In this document: positions 20,523 through 30,133 of the stretch, piece after piece | How the letters are laid out: each line of letters begins with the position of its first letter | How positions within the stretch are numbered: the stretch's first letter is position 1 | NCBI RefSeq assembly: GCF_014645535.1 | Contig: NZ_BMLX01000001.1 | Location: 551,169 to 615,168 of the forward strand | Length of the DNA: 64,000 nucleotides | DNA from: Silvimonas iriomotensis | GTDB taxonomy: Bacteria; Pseudomonadota; Gammaproteobacteria; Burkholderiales; Chitinibacteraceae | Reading direction: 5' to 3' | Made by a program: the position numbers and the translations under genes | The notes under the pieces: generated by a model | The model's database searches: none | What the model was told of the DNA's origin: nothing | What the model saw: only the letters and a program-made list of their open reading frames with translations

Positions 20523-22007
20523 ATGAAATACAGCGACTTGCGCGACTTTATGGCGCAACTGGAAAAGCAGGGTGAACTCAAGCGCGTCACCGCGCCAGTC
20601 TCGCCCGTGCTGGAAATGACCGAAATCTGTGATCGCACCTTGCGTGCGGCCGGCCCGGCCATTTTGTTCGAGAACGTGCCAGGCAGCGACATGCCGGTGC
20701 TGGGCAATCTTTTTGGTACGCCCCGGCGTGTCGCGCTGGGCATGGGCGCCGATGACGTGGGCGCCTTGCGGGAGATCGGCAAGACCCTGGCCTACCTCAA
20801 GGAGCCCGAGCCGCCGCGCGGCCTGCGTGATGCATGGGACAAGCTGCCCTTGCTCAAGCAGGTGCTCAACATGGCGCCCAAAGAAGTGCGCCGCGGCCTG
20901 TGCCAGGAAACCGTCATTGAAGGGCCAGATGTCGATCTGGCGCGTATCCCGGTGCAACATTGCTGGCCGGGGGACGTGGCGCCGCTGATTACCTGGGGCC
21001 TCGTGGTGACCCGCGGGCCGCACAAGAAGCGGCAGAACCTGGGTATTTACCGGCAGCAGGTCATTGGCCGCAACAAGGTCATCATGCGCTGGCTGGCGCA
21101 CCGTGGCGGCGCGCTGGATTTTCGCGAATTCGCCAAGGCCAATCCGGGCAAGCCGTTCCCGGTGGCCGCGGTGCTGGGGTGTGATCCGGCCACCATTCTG
21201 GGTGCGGTGACGCCGGTGCCCGATACGCTGAGCGAATACCAGTTTGCCGGCTTGCTGCGCGGCTCCAAAACCGAAGTGGTGCAGTGCCTGGGTAGTGACC
21301 TGCAAGTGCCGGCCACCGCCGAGATCATCCTGGAAGGGCATATTTATCCGGATGCCGGCCACGCATCGGGCTACGAGCACGCGCTGGAAGGGCCGTACGG
21401 CGACCATACCGGCTATTACAACGAGCAAGACTGGTTCCCGGTCTTCACCGTTGACCGCATTACCCAGCGGCAGAACCCGATTTACCACAGTACCTATACC
21501 GGCAAGCCGCCCGATGAGCCGGCCGTGCTGGGTGTGGCGCTCAATGAAGTATTCGTGCCGATCCTGCAAAAGCAGTTTCCGGAAATCGTCGATTTTTACC
21601 TGCCGCCCGAGGGTTGCAGCTACCGCATGGCGATTGTCTCGATCCGCAAGCAGTATCCGGGGCATGCCAAACGCATCCTGTTTGGGGTATGGTCATTCCT
21701 GCGGCAGTTCATGTACACCAAGTTCATCGTGGTGGTGGATGAAGACGTGAACACGCGTGACTGGAAAGAAGTGATCTGGGCGATCACCACGCGGATGGAC
21801 CCGGTGCGCGACACCACGCTGGTGGAACACACGCCGATTGATTATCTGGATTTCGCCTCGCCCGTCAGCGGGCTGGGTGGCAAGATGGGGCTGGATGCCA
21901 CCAACAAATGGCCGGGTGAAACCAGCCGCGAGTGGGGCCGCCCGATCGAGAAAGACCCGGCCGTTGTGGCGCGTGTCGATGCCATGTGGTCGGAGCTGGG
22001 CCTGTAA
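20523..22007 (+). CDS. ubiD: UbiD, 3-octaprenyl-4-hydroxybenzoate decarboxylase
   Basis: Prenylated-FMN-dependent decarboxylase of ubiquinone synthesis, 494 residues. It begins [22 protein letters not shown], the standard UbiD start, at ATG 20523 with TGGAG before it. It contains the family blocks [44 protein letters not shown], and [19 protein letters not shown] (catalytic Glu region). The end is [15 protein letters not shown]. Its cofactor partner UbiX is not in the window. The downstream DUF1992 gene starts 37 bases later and may be cotranscribed. Confidence 0.95.
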   Translation: MKYSDLRDFMAQLEKQGELKRVTAPVSPVLEMTEICDRTLRAAGPAILFENVPGSDMPVLGNLFGTPRRVALGMGADDVGALREIGKTLAYLKEPEPPRGLRDAWDKLPLLKQVLNMAPKEVRRGLCQETVIEGPDVDLARIPVQHCWPGDVAPLITWGLVVTRGPHKKRQNLGIYRQQVIGRNKVIMRWLAHRGGALDFREFAKANPGKPFPVAAVLGCDPATILGAVTPVPDTLSEYQFAGLLRGSKTEVVQCLGSDLQVPATAEIILEGHIYPDAGHASGYEHALEGPYGDHTGYYNEQDWFPVFTVDRITQRQNPIYHSTYTGKPPDEPAVLGVALNEVFVPILQKQFPEIVDFYLPPEGCSYRMAIVSIRKQYPGHAKRILFGVWSFLRQFMYTKFIVVVDEDVNTRDWKEVIWAITTRMDPVRDTTLVEHTPIDYLDFASPVSGLGGKMGLDATNKWPGETSREWGRPIEKDPAVVARVDAMWSELGL

Positions 22008-22044
22008 GCCGCCATCGCGACCGGCCCGGCGGCAAGGAGGGTGC

Positions 22045-22413
22045 ATGTGGTTTCTGACAGAGCTGGCAGAGCGGCGGATTGCCGAAGCACGGGATCAGGG
22101 TGAGCTTGATAACCTGCCCGGCGCAGGCAAACCGCTGCCTGATGACGAGATAGACCCGCTTGTGCCCGAGCATCAGCGCCTTGCGTTCCGGGTGCTCAAG
22201 AACAGTGGCTTTTTGCCGCCTGAACTTGAAATGCACAAAGAGGCGGTAGAACTTGCAATGCGGCTGGCCACCAGCGATACAGAAATAACGGCAGAACAAC
22301 TGGCGCGGCTGGAACAACTGAATCAGTGGCTGACGCATGCCGGGCATCCATCGCTCAAGGTGCCGGCAGGGTACCTGGCCTTGATTGAAGCCAGGCTTTC
22401 CCGCCGCGAATGA
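22045..22413 (+). CDS. DUF1992 (DnaJ-homologue-associated) family protein
   Basis: 122-residue protein starting MWFLTELAERRIAEARDQGELDNLPGAGKPLP. The NLPGAGKPL motif and the following VPEHQRLAFRVLKNSGFLPPELEMHKE are the defining conserved blocks of the DUF1992 family, which in eukaryotes occurs in DNAJC28. There is no J-domain here. Function is unknown in bacteria. AAGGAGGG lies six bases before the ATG. Likely cytoplasmic and helical. Confidence 0.85.
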   Translation: MWFLTELAERRIAEARDQGELDNLPGAGKPLPDDEIDPLVPEHQRLAFRVLKNSGFLPPELEMHKEAVELAMRLATSDTEITAEQLARLEQLNQWLTHAGHPSLKVPAGYLALIEARLSRRE

Positions 22414-22445
22414 CCCGCAAACCATAACTTTTGAAAGCAACGCCC

Positions 22446-23312
22446 ATGCTCACCAATACCCCTCGCGAATTTGCCTTCACCGAACAGGATTTCGAAAAAG
22501 TCCGGGTGATGATTTACAACTACGCTGGCATTGCGCTGACACCGGCCAAGCACGACATGGTGTACGGGCGCCTGGCGCGACGGCTGCGCGCGCTGGGTTT
22601 GCGCACTTTCAATGAATATCTGCAGGTGCTGGAACGCGGCGACAGTAAAGAGTTCGAGCTTTTTACCAACTCGCTGACCACCAACCTGACCTCGTTTTTC
22701 CGCGAGTCGCATCATTTTCCGATGCTGGCCGACCACCTGAAGGCAGCGCGCGGCAGTGGCGTGCTGAACCTGTGGTGTTCTGCCTCCAGCACGGGTGAAG
22801 AGCCGTATTCGATGGCCATTACCGCCTGCGAAGCGTTTGATACGCTGCGCCCGCCGGTACACATCATTGCGACTGATCTGGACACCGGCGTGCTGGAGAC
22901 CGCGCGCCAGGGCGTGTACAGCGCCGATGAAGTGGAAAAACTGGAAAACAACCGGGCCCGGCGCTTTTTTGATCGCCAGCCCGATGGCCGTTACCGTGCA
23001 AAGCAGGAGCTGCGCGATCTGATCGTGTACCGGCGCGTGAACCTGATGGAGCCCAACTGGCCGATTCGCGGCCCGCTGGATGCCATTTTCTGCCGCAACG
23101 TCATGATTTATTTTGATAAACCGACCCAGCTGAAGGTGTTGCAGCGCTTTGCGCCGCTGCTCAAGCCCGATGGTCTGTTGTTTGTCGGGCATTCAGAAAA
23201 TCTGTATCACGCCGCAGACATCTTCAAGCTGCGCAGCAAGACCGTGTATGAGCGGGTGCAGGGCGGCGCGGCGGCCACGTCTACCAGCCCCTTGCGTAGC
23301 GGGCTGCGTTAA
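22446..23312 (+). CDS. cheR: CheR-type protein-glutamate O-methyltransferase
   Basis: S-adenosylmethionine-dependent enzyme that methylates glutamates on chemoreceptors. The N-terminal helical domain is at about residues 10-80 (FEKVRVMIYNYAGIAL, then RLARRLRALGLRTFNEYL). The catalytic domain has LTTNLTSFFRESHHF and the cofactor loop LWCSASSTGEEPYSMA, then ATDLDTGVLETARQGVY, IFCRNVMIYFDKPTQ and GLLFVGHSENL. Start ATG 22446; the TTG at 22431 is less likely. No cheA, cheW, cheB or receptor gene is adjacent, so this is an isolated cheR whose receptor cannot be named. Confidence 0.9.
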   Translation: MLTNTPREFAFTEQDFEKVRVMIYNYAGIALTPAKHDMVYGRLARRLRALGLRTFNEYLQVLERGDSKEFELFTNSLTTNLTSFFRESHHFPMLADHLKAARGSGVLNLWCSASSTGEEPYSMAITACEAFDTLRPPVHIIATDLDTGVLETARQGVYSADEVEKLENNRARRFFDRQPDGRYRAKQELRDLIVYRRVNLMEPNWPIRGPLDAIFCRNVMIYFDKPTQLKVLQRFAPLLKPDGLLFVGHSENLYHAADIFKLRSKTVYERVQGGAAATSTSPLRSGLR

Positions 23313-23327
23313 GCCCGGGATCGGGTC

Positions 23328-23882
23328 TCAGACATACAACATGGCGCGGCCGACGGCGCGGGCGGCGTCTTCGCCCACCAGCTGGCGCGCCAGATCCAGC
23401 GCAAACAACCCGGCCGTACCCGCCCCGCGTGATGTCGTGACCTGACCATCGTTCACGACGTTGGCCGCCGTCACATGGGCGCCACCTTCACGCAGCACTT
23501 CTTCACATCCCGGAAAACAAGTGGCGTTGCGCCCGGAGAGGATGCCGGCCCGCGCCAGCACGGTGGGCGCCGCACACAAGGCCGCCACCAGTTTGCCCGC
23601 GTTCAGATGCGCCAGTAGGCGTGGCGTCAGTTCGGCTTTTTGCTGCAACGCCGCCGTGCCTGGGCCGCCACCGGGCAGGATGATGGCGTCTGCGATCACG
23701 CCATCGGCGGCATCAAACGCGATATCGGCCTGAATGGTGATGTCATGCGCACCGGTAACAGCGCGGCTGCTGGTCAATGCCACCATGGTGGTTTCGACGC
23801 CCGCACGGCGCAGCACGTCGACAATGGTGATCATTTCGACTTCTTCGAACCCCGGGGCGACATACACATGCGCGGTCGTCAT
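23328..23882 (-). CDS. DJ-1/YajL-family protein
   Basis: 184-residue single-domain DJ-1/PfpI protein. The conserved Glu sits in PGFEEVEM (about residue 14), and the nucleophilic Cys is in LVAALCAAPTVLA (about 102), followed by the family's GRNATCFPG and TSRGAGTAGLFAL. This pattern is that of YajL/PARK7, linked to repair of methylglyoxal-modified molecules, chaperone activity or glyoxalase III activity; the exact activity is disputed in the literature. GGAGG stands just before the ATG. It converges on cheR. Confidence 0.88.
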   Translation of the reverse strand: MTTAHVYVAPGFEEVEMITIVDVLRRAGVETTMVALTSSRAVTGAHDITIQADIAFDAADGVIADAIILPGGGPGTAALQQKAELTPRLLAHLNAGKLVAALCAAPTVLARAGILSGRNATCFPGCEEVLREGGAHVTAANVVNDGQVTTSRGAGTAGLFALDLARQLVGEDAARAVGRAMLYV

Positions 23883-23915
23883 GATGTTTCCTCCAGAACC
23901 GGGTCGTCGCGGTGT

Positions 23916-25343
23916 TTACATTTCACCGGCGGCGTGGTGTTCCACAACCGTGGCTGCGCGGCCGGCATCCGGTGACAGTTGCAGGAAGATGGCCGCAGCC
24001 AGCACCGACATCCCGCCCACACACAGAAAAGTATAGTGGAACGATTCGAGTACCTGTCCCTCGGACGGATGCACGTACTGCGCCACGAAGCCTTGCAGCA
24101 ACGCCGCCGCCGCCGCCACGCCAAGGCTGACCGACAATTGCATGACCACCGAAAGCAGGCTGTTGCCGCTGCTGGTGTCGGCTTCGGACAGATCAATGAG
24201 CGTGACCGTATTCATGGCGGTGAACTGTAGCGAATTGACCGCGCCAAAGATGGCCAGCTGCACCAGCAACAAAGGGTAGGGCGTATGGGCACCGACCGTG
24301 GCAAAGCTGGCGATCAACGCCCCCAGCAAGAGTGTGTTGATGGTCAGCAAGCGGCGATATCCCAGGCGTTCGATCAAGCGCCGGGCGATGGCTTTGGCAA
24401 ACATGGCAAACACCGCGGTCGGGATCATGGTCATACCGGCCTGAGAGGGCGAGAACCCCAAGCCCACCTGCAATAGCAAGGGCATCAAAAAAGGCATGGC
24501 ACCGCTACCCAGGCGGGCAAACACATTGCCCAGAATCCCGACTGCATAAGTATGCGTGCGGAACAGCATCAGGCTGAAAATGGGTTTGGCGTGATTGGCA
24601 GCATGCAGCCAGTACGCCGCCAGCGAGGCCAGACCGGCCAGCAACAGCAGCATGACCCGCGCATGCGCCAGATGCAGCTCGCCCAGGCCCTCCAGCGCCA
24701 CCGATACCAGCACCATGGCTGCGCCAAACAGCAAAAAACCGGTGAAATCAAACCGCACCCGTTCCGGCCCGCGCAGATCCGGCAGGTATTTAAGCGTGGC
24801 AATACAGCCCAGGATGCCGACCGGAATGTTGATCAGGAAAATCCAGTGCCAGGAGGCGTACTCCACCAGCCAGCCACCCAGCGTCGGGCCAATCAGCGGG
24901 CCGACCATGCCAGGCAAGGTCACAAAGCTGAGCACATCTACCAGTTCTGAGCGTGGATACGCCCGCAGCACCACCAGCCGCCCGACCGGCACCATCAGCG
25001 CGCCGCCAATCCCCTGGATCACCCGTGCGGCCACCAGAAACCCCAGCGTGGGTGATTCGGCGCACAGCAGCGAGCCAATGCTGAACAGCAAAATGGCACT
25101 AAAGAACACGCGCCGGGTGCCGAACCGGTCTGCAATCCAGCCCGAGGCCGGGATCAGCAAAGCCACGGTGAGCAGATACGCAATCACCACCGACTGCATG
25201 CGCAAGGGGCTCTCATTCAGGCTGGCTGCCATGGAGGGCAGCGCTGTGTTGAGAATGGTGCCGTCCAGCATCTGCATAAAAAAGGCGATGGCCACAATCC
25301 AGGGGAGAAGTTTGGCGGTGCGCGGGTCCAGAACTGGCGGCAT
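23916..25343 (-). CDS. mdtD: DHA2-family MFS drug/proton antiporter, MdtD-like
   Basis: 475-residue inner-membrane exporter with more than a dozen hydrophobic segments. It follows E. coli MdtD closely: WIVAIAFFMQMLDGTILNTALPSMA (motif D1 region), GWIADRFGTRRVF (motif A), RVIQGIGGALMVPVGRLVVL (motif B), and GPLIGPTLGGWLVEYASWHWIFLINIPVGI (motif C). In E. coli mdtD belongs to the mdtABCD-baeSR cluster, and none of those partners is here. Probably pumps hydrophobic or cationic compounds; the true substrate is unknown. Divergent from the hydroxyacid dehydrogenase gene. Confidence 0.9.
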   Translation of the reverse strand: MPPVLDPRTAKLLPWIVAIAFFMQMLDGTILNTALPSMAASLNESPLRMQSVVIAYLLTVALLIPASGWIADRFGTRRVFFSAILLFSIGSLLCAESPTLGFLVAARVIQGIGGALMVPVGRLVVLRAYPRSELVDVLSFVTLPGMVGPLIGPTLGGWLVEYASWHWIFLINIPVGILGCIATLKYLPDLRGPERVRFDFTGFLLFGAAMVLVSVALEGLGELHLAHARVMLLLLAGLASLAAYWLHAANHAKPIFSLMLFRTHTYAVGILGNVFARLGSGAMPFLMPLLLQVGLGFSPSQAGMTMIPTAVFAMFAKAIARRLIERLGYRRLLTINTLLLGALIASFATVGAHTPYPLLLVQLAIFGAVNSLQFTAMNTVTLIDLSEADTSSGNSLLSVVMQLSVSLGVAAAAALLQGFVAQYVHPSEGQVLESFHYTFLCVGGMSVLAAAIFLQLSPDAGRAATVVEHHAAGEM

Positions 25344-25446
25344 GGCGGTTTCTTGTTTTGAGGGGTTTGAGGGTTGCTACTGATTCTAGACAGCAGATGG
25401 ATTAATCTCTGCCCTTTGTGATCTCTCTATCAGCAAGGACAAACCC

Positions 25447-26397
25447 GTGCCGCCCCGTATTGTTTTCCTGGATCGTGAAACCCTGCCGGTGCCCGTGCGG
25501 GCTGTGAATGTGCCGCATGAGTGGGCGCAGTATCCGCTCACCACGCCGGCCGAGGTGGTCTCGCGCCTTGAAGGTGCTCAGGTGGCCATTACCAACAAGG
25601 TGCCGCTGGATGCTGCCACCATCGCCGCGCTGCCGGCGCTCAAACTGATTGCAGTCGCCGCAACGGGTTATAACCAGGTCGATCTTGTGGCTGCCCGCCA
25701 GCATGGCGTCACGGTGTGCAATATCCGCGACTACGCCATTGCCGGTGTAGCTGAGCACGCCTTGATGCTGATGCTTGCGCTCAAACGACAATTGCCGGCT
25801 TACCGCCATGCAGTGGCCGCCGGCGACTGGCAACGTGCTCCGGGTTTCTGTCTGTTTGGCGCGCCCATGCATGACCTGGCCGGCGGCACGCTGGTGCTGC
25901 TGGGGTCAGGCACGCTGGCGCAGGCGACGGCGAATCTGGCGCAAGCATTCGGCATGCGGATTGTCTACGCCGAGCGCAAAGGCGCAACGCAGATCCGCAC
26001 CGGTTATAGGGCGTTTGAAGAGGCGCTGGCGCAGGCGGATGTGCTCAGCCTGCATTGTCCGCTGAATGAGCAAACCCGCAACGTGATCAGTGCGCGTGAA
26101 CTGGCTTTGCTTAAACCCGGTTGTGTGCTGATCAACACCGCGCGGGGCGGGTTGGTGGATGAAGCCGCGCTGCTGGCGGCCCTGCAAAGCGGCCAGTTGG
26201 GTGGGGCCGGGCTGGACGTACTGATTGAAGAGCCGCCGCGCAACGGCAACCCGCTGCTGGACGTGAATCTGCCCAATCTGATCATTACCCCGCACGTGGC
26301 ATGGGCCAGCGTGGAAACCATGTCCGTGCTGGCCGGCCAGTTGATCGACAACATCGAGGCATTTTTGCGCGGTGAACCGCGCAATGTGCTGGTCTAG
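25447..26397 (+). CDS. D-2-hydroxyacid dehydrogenase, glycerate/hydroxypyruvate-reductase-like
   Basis: 316-residue NAD(P)-dependent dehydrogenase. The N-terminal substrate domain has ITNKVPLD and IAVAATGYNQVDLVAARQHGVTVCN. The catalytic set is Arg in INTARGGLVDE, Glu in DVLIEEPP and His in IITPHVAWAS. The nucleotide loop reads LLGSGTLAQATA, where the third glycine of the usual GxGxxG is Ala. The closest named type is HprA (hydroxypyruvate reductase), but phosphoglycerate- or lactate-type substrates cannot be excluded. GTG start, AGGAC just upstream. It converges with gltS, with the two stop codons overlapping by four bases. Confidence 0.87.
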   Translation: MPPRIVFLDRETLPVPVRAVNVPHEWAQYPLTTPAEVVSRLEGAQVAITNKVPLDAATIAALPALKLIAVAATGYNQVDLVAARQHGVTVCNIRDYAIAGVAEHALMLMLALKRQLPAYRHAVAAGDWQRAPGFCLFGAPMHDLAGGTLVLLGSGTLAQATANLAQAFGMRIVYAERKGATQIRTGYRAFEEALAQADVLSLHCPLNEQTRNVISARELALLKPGCVLINTARGGLVDEAALLAALQSGQLGGAGLDVLIEEPPRNGNPLLDVNLPNLIITPHVAWASVETMSVLAGQLIDNIEAFLRGEPRNVLV

Positions 26398-27590
26398 CCG
26401 TAAAACGGCAACGCCAGAAAGAGCTTGATGGCAATGGCGTTGATGATGTCGATAAAGAACGCGCCCACCATCGGCACCACCAGGAAAGAAATGTGTGACG
26501 GGCCAAAGCGGTCCGTCACTGCCTGCATGTTGGCGATGGCAGTGGGCGTGGCGCCCAGACCAAAGCCGCAATGGCCGGCGGCCAGCACCGCTGCATCGTA
26601 ATTGGCGCCCATGACGCGGAAGGTGACGAAGATGGCATAGGCCGCCATGACCAGCGTCTGCACCGCCAGAATGATAAATACAGGCAGGGCGAGGCCGCCC
26701 AGCTCCCACAGGCGCAGGCTCATCAGCGCCATGGCCAGGAATAATGACAAGCTGACGTTGCCCAGCACGGAAACCGCCCGGTCAAATACGCGATACCAGC
26801 CAGTCAGCCCCAGCACGTTGCGCAGCACCACGCCGACAAACAGCACGCAGACGAACACCGGCAGTTCGGCCGCGGTGCCACCCAGCAAGCCGGCAATATA
26901 CTGGCCGCCCAGCAGGCTGACCGCGATCAGCGCCAGAGTTTCAATGAACGATTGCACCGTGATCAGGCGCATGGCATGCGGCTGTTCAAAGGTGTGTGCG
27001 CCCGCGGTACTGCTGTGTTTTTCATCAGGCAATTTGACGCGCCGGACCAGAAAACGCGCGACCGGGCCGCCCAGCAAGCCGCCGCAAACAAGCCCGAACG
27101 TGGCGCAGGCAATGGCGATTTCAGTCGCGCTGGCCAGCCCGTATTTCTCGGTAAACACCTTGGCCCAGGCCGCGCCGGTGCCATGCCCGCCCGAGAGCGT
27201 GATCGAGCCCGCCAGCAAGCCAAATTGCGGATTGATCCCCAAGGCCAGCGACAACCCCGCGCCGACCAGGTTTTGCGTGATCAACAAACCGGTGACTACC
27301 AGCAGGAACACGGTCAGCACCTTGCCACGGCGCAGGCTGGCCAGGTCTGCATTCAGACCAATCGAGGCAAAAAACGCCAGCATGAGTGGGGTCTGCAGGG
27401 ATTTATCGAAATTCACGTCCACCTGCAGCGCCGAGTGGGCAAGCGCCAGTACCAGCGCCACAATCAGCCCGCCGGCCACGGGTTCGGGAATGCTGTAGTT
27501 GCGCAAAAAGGCGAGGCGGCTAATCAATAAACGTCCCACCAGTAGCACCAGAGAAGCGGCAACCAGCGTGCCGTAGACATCAAGTTGCAT
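26394..27590 (-). CDS. gltS: Sodium/glutamate symporter
   Basis: 398-residue inner-membrane carrier of the ESS family that imports glutamate with Na+. It has many hydrophobic helices in two inverted halves. The re-entrant loop motifs are GSITLSGGHGTGAAW in the first half and AAGHCGFGLGATPTAIANM in the second, diagnostic of GltS. PEPVAGGLI near the N-terminus is also typical. The start is ATG 27590 (MQLDVYGTLVAAS); an ATG eight codons upstream is possible. Ends by overlapping the hydroxyacid dehydrogenase stop. Confidence 0.94.
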   Translation of the reverse strand: MQLDVYGTLVAASLVLLVGRLLISRLAFLRNYSIPEPVAGGLIVALVLALAHSALQVDVNFDKSLQTPLMLAFFASIGLNADLASLRRGKVLTVFLLVVTGLLITQNLVGAGLSLALGINPQFGLLAGSITLSGGHGTGAAWAKVFTEKYGLASATEIAIACATFGLVCGGLLGGPVARFLVRRVKLPDEKHSSTAGAHTFEQPHAMRLITVQSFIETLALIAVSLLGGQYIAGLLGGTAAELPVFVCVLFVGVVLRNVLGLTGWYRVFDRAVSVLGNVSLSLFLAMALMSLRLWELGGLALPVFIILAVQTLVMAAYAIFVTFRVMGANYDAAVLAAGHCGFGLGATPTAIANMQAVTDRFGPSHISFLVVPMVGAFFIDIINAIAIKLFLALPFYG

Positions 27591-27771
27591 GAAAATCACG
27601 TCCGTTAAGGGCAACGGTTGATTTTAGGTGAGCATGGCACTTGTGCGGGCGTGATTAAACCCAGACCAATGACATACTGATCAGCCTTGGCCTGATGGCA
27701 CAGTGGCAAAAACTGTGCGGTGAGTCAGCCGTGCCTGCCGGGTAGAACCGGCGCAGGTCAGGCGTGGGCGA

Positions 27772-28281
27772 TTAGTCCAGCGCGCGGCGATACAGCAAGA
27801 CGGGCAGGGATTGTTCACCGACGTGATGGGGCTGGGCGACGCCATCGGTATGAAAGCCGTGTTTCTCATAAAACGCACGGGCCATGCGGTTGGCCTCCAG
27901 CACCACCAGCCCGGCATGGCGCCAGCCCTGACGGCGCAGCGCGTAAAGGGCGGCGTGCAGCAGTGCCGCGCCGTGACCGGCGCCCCAATGCGCCGGCGCA
28001 ATGTACAAACCCTTGATGGCACCGCAATCGGGCGGTACTTCGTTATCGGCACCGTACCCGATCCAGCCCACGACGGCCTCATCTGAATCCAGTGCCACCA
28101 GAAACCCCGGCCAGGGCCGGGACAGATTACGTTGCCACCGTTGCGTGCGTGCTTGCAGGTTCATGGTGGCCAGAAAACCCGGCGCTACGATCTGTTTGTA
28201 GGCCGCTTGCCACGCGGCAATATGAATGACGGCGATGGCGGGCGCATCGGCAAGTACGGCTGGGCGAATGTGGCTGGTCAT
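27772..28281 (-). CDS. GNAT-family N-acetyltransferase
   Basis: 169-residue acetyl-CoA-dependent acetyltransferase. It begins MTSHIRPAVLADAPAIAVIHIAAWQAAY, and the acetyl-CoA motif A region is IKGLYIAPAHWGAGHGAALLHAAL, followed by LVVLEANRMARAFYEKHGF, the GNAT motif B. The start is ATG 28281: the frame is open further upstream, but that part runs through the lysA terminator. Substrate unknown. Confidence 0.85.
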   Translation of the reverse strand: MTSHIRPAVLADAPAIAVIHIAAWQAAYKQIVAPGFLATMNLQARTQRWQRNLSRPWPGFLVALDSDEAVVGWIGYGADNEVPPDCGAIKGLYIAPAHWGAGHGAALLHAALYALRRQGWRHAGLVVLEANRMARAFYEKHGFHTDGVAQPHHVGEQSLPVLLYRRALD

Positions 28282-28328
28282 GGCAAAGGCTCTGTCTGTG
28301 GCAGAAGCGTGTGCGGCAAGAGACGCAA

Positions 28329-28356
28329 CAAAAAAGCCCCGTTGCCGGGGCTTTTC
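28329..28356 (-). terminator. Terminator after lysA
   Basis: On the minus strand GCCCCGG-CAAC-GGGGC with T6 following. It lies just past the lysA stop. Confidence 0.85.
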
Positions 28357-28388
28357 ATGGATCAACTCAACAACGTGCCGGCAGTGGC

Positions 28389-29630
28389 TCAGACGTTTTC
28401 CAGCGCCAGTAGCTCGGCAATGGTCTGGCGGCGGCGGATCAGGGTGATCTTGTCGCCATCGACCAGCACTTCCGGCACCAGCGGGCGCGAGTTGTAGTTG
28501 GACGACATGCTGGCGCCATAGGCACCGGCATCGTGGAACACCAGCAAATCGCCGATCTCGGCATCTGGCAAGGCGCGTGGCGCGACAATGCCGCCGTCTT
28601 CCACCGTGAACACGTCGCCGGATTCACACAGCGGGCCGGCAACCACGGTCGGGCGCGTCGGGTTGCGCTTTTCCACGCCATCGCTGCTGACCACGCTGAT
28701 CTCGTGGTAAGAGCCGTACATGGCCGGGCGGGTAAGGTCGTTGAAACCGGCATCGACCAGCACGAAGTGGTTGCTGCCGACATCTTTTTTGGCGCGCACT
28801 TCGGCAAGCAGTTTGCCGGCTTCAGCCACAATGAAGCGGCCGGGTTCGATTTCCAGATGCACCGGGTGGCCCAGATGCGCTTCAATCTGCTTGCGCGCCT
28901 TGTCCCAGATGCTAAAGTAGTGTTCGGTATCCACGCGGGTGGCGGTTTGATCGGCGTGGTACGGCACAGACAGGCCACCGCCAGCAGAAATGGCGCGGAT
29001 ATCGTGGCCGGAGGTCTTGACCTGTTCCACCATGGCATCACACACGCGTTGCAGGTGGGTGTAATCCACGCCCGAACCAATGTGCATATGCAGACCGACC
29101 AGATCGAGCTTGTAGCGCTTGATCAGTTCAATGGCCTCGCCCAGGTGTTCGTACCAGATGCCATGCTTGGACGACTCGCCGCCCGTGTTGGTCTTGCGGC
29201 TGTGGCCGTGACCAAAACCGGGGTTGATGCGCAACCACACGCGGTGACCCGGGCTTTTCTCGCCCAGTTGTTCCAGCATTTGCGGCGAACCGGCATTGAC
29301 CGGCACTTTCAGTTCCACAACGCGGTCCAGCGTGGCGCGATCCAGAATATCGGCGGTCAGCACCATGGGGCAGGGCTCGTCGGCCACCTGGTAACCTGCG
29401 GCCAGCGCACGTTCCAGTTCACCCAAAGACACCGAATCGACCAGCACACCTTGCTCGCGCATCAGTTTGAGCAGATGCACGTTGGAGTTGGCTTTCTGCG
29501 CGAAACGCACGACATCGAAATAACGCAGCTGTTCAATGCGCTCGCGGATGATTGCGGCGTCATAAACATAGCAGGGCGTACCGAACTGTTCGGCGATACG
29601 GGCAAGCAGGGGGCCGTTGGCTGGCTTCAT
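28389..29630 (-). CDS. lysA: Diaminopimelate decarboxylase
   Basis: PLP enzyme (fold III) that converts meso-diaminopimelate to lysine, the last step of lysine synthesis. It is 413 residues. The PLP lysine is K46 in RFAQKANSN (more often YALKAN). HMHIGSG follows, and the phosphate-binding glycine run is ISAGGGLS; EIEPGR and CESGDVF supply the other PLP contacts and the active-site Cys. The Tyr near the end is in DAGAYGASMSSNYNSRP. The ALKAN variation and short length match the E. coli-type LysA rather than the longer Gram-positive type. Confidence 0.94.
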   Translation of the reverse strand: MKPANGPLLARIAEQFGTPCYVYDAAIIRERIEQLRYFDVVRFAQKANSNVHLLKLMREQGVLVDSVSLGELERALAAGYQVADEPCPMVLTADILDRATLDRVVELKVPVNAGSPQMLEQLGEKSPGHRVWLRINPGFGHGHSRKTNTGGESSKHGIWYEHLGEAIELIKRYKLDLVGLHMHIGSGVDYTHLQRVCDAMVEQVKTSGHDIRAISAGGGLSVPYHADQTATRVDTEHYFSIWDKARKQIEAHLGHPVHLEIEPGRFIVAEAGKLLAEVRAKKDVGSNHFVLVDAGFNDLTRPAMYGSYHEISVVSSDGVEKRNPTRPTVVAGPLCESGDVFTVEDGGIVAPRALPDAEIGDLLVFHDAGAYGASMSSNYNSRPLVPEVLVDGDKITLIRRRQTIAELLALENV

Positions 29631-29746
29631 GGAATTCCGGTGTCCGTTGTTTTTGTGTGCTGGAAAACCCTTATTCTACATGGCCGGCGTACTTTTACAC
29701 CGGGCGCGCTGTAACAGATCATCAAACCGGTGCGCCTTGCGCCGGA

Positions 29747-30133
29747 TCAGTGCAAGCGCCCGGACAATGCCAGACCCAGCACCCCGGCCAGGGCCAGCGC
29801 GGCCACAAACCCGAACCAGCGCGTGCGGATGCGCAGACGCTCGATGGCGAGCACCATCTGCGCGTTCTGTTCGGCCAGCCCGTTGATCAGGCGTACCGAC
29901 TCTTGCAGATCGTGCTGCAGGTCAGCCAGATCGGCGCGGGTTTGCGCCAGTTGCTGTTCCAGCCACGCTTCTTTGTCATTGCTATCCAGATTGGGCGGCG
30001 GTACCGGCTCTGGCGGCAGCGGCTGGCTGGAGCGGGTGAACAGCTTGCGGGTGGCTTCGATCAGTTTGGGCGTGTTGTCGATCACCTGACCCCAGGGAAT
30101 GGCCTGGACGGCGGCGAGCCAGTTAAATGGCAC
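29747..30133 (-). CDS. Coiled-coil protein with C-terminal membrane anchor
   Basis: 128-residue protein. The order is a short N-terminal amphipathic part (VPFNWLAAVQAIPWGQVIDNTPKLIEATRKLF), a Pro-rich linker (PLPPEPVPPPN), a predicted coiled coil (about 55-100, LEQQLAQTRADLADLQHDLQESVRLINGL), and a single transmembrane helix close to the end (FGFVAALALAGVLGLAL). It therefore looks tail-anchored with the bulk in the cytoplasm. The start is GTG 30133, because AGGAG lies eight bases before it; the frame stays open to 30382, but that part has no ribosome binding site and overlaps the alaS terminator. Family and function not recognised. Confidence 0.72.
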   Translation of the reverse strand: MPFNWLAAVQAIPWGQVIDNTPKLIEATRKLFTRSSQPLPPEPVPPPNLDSNDKEAWLEQQLAQTRADLADLQHDLQESVRLINGLAEQNAQMVLAIERLRIRTRWFGFVAALALAGVLGLALSGRLH

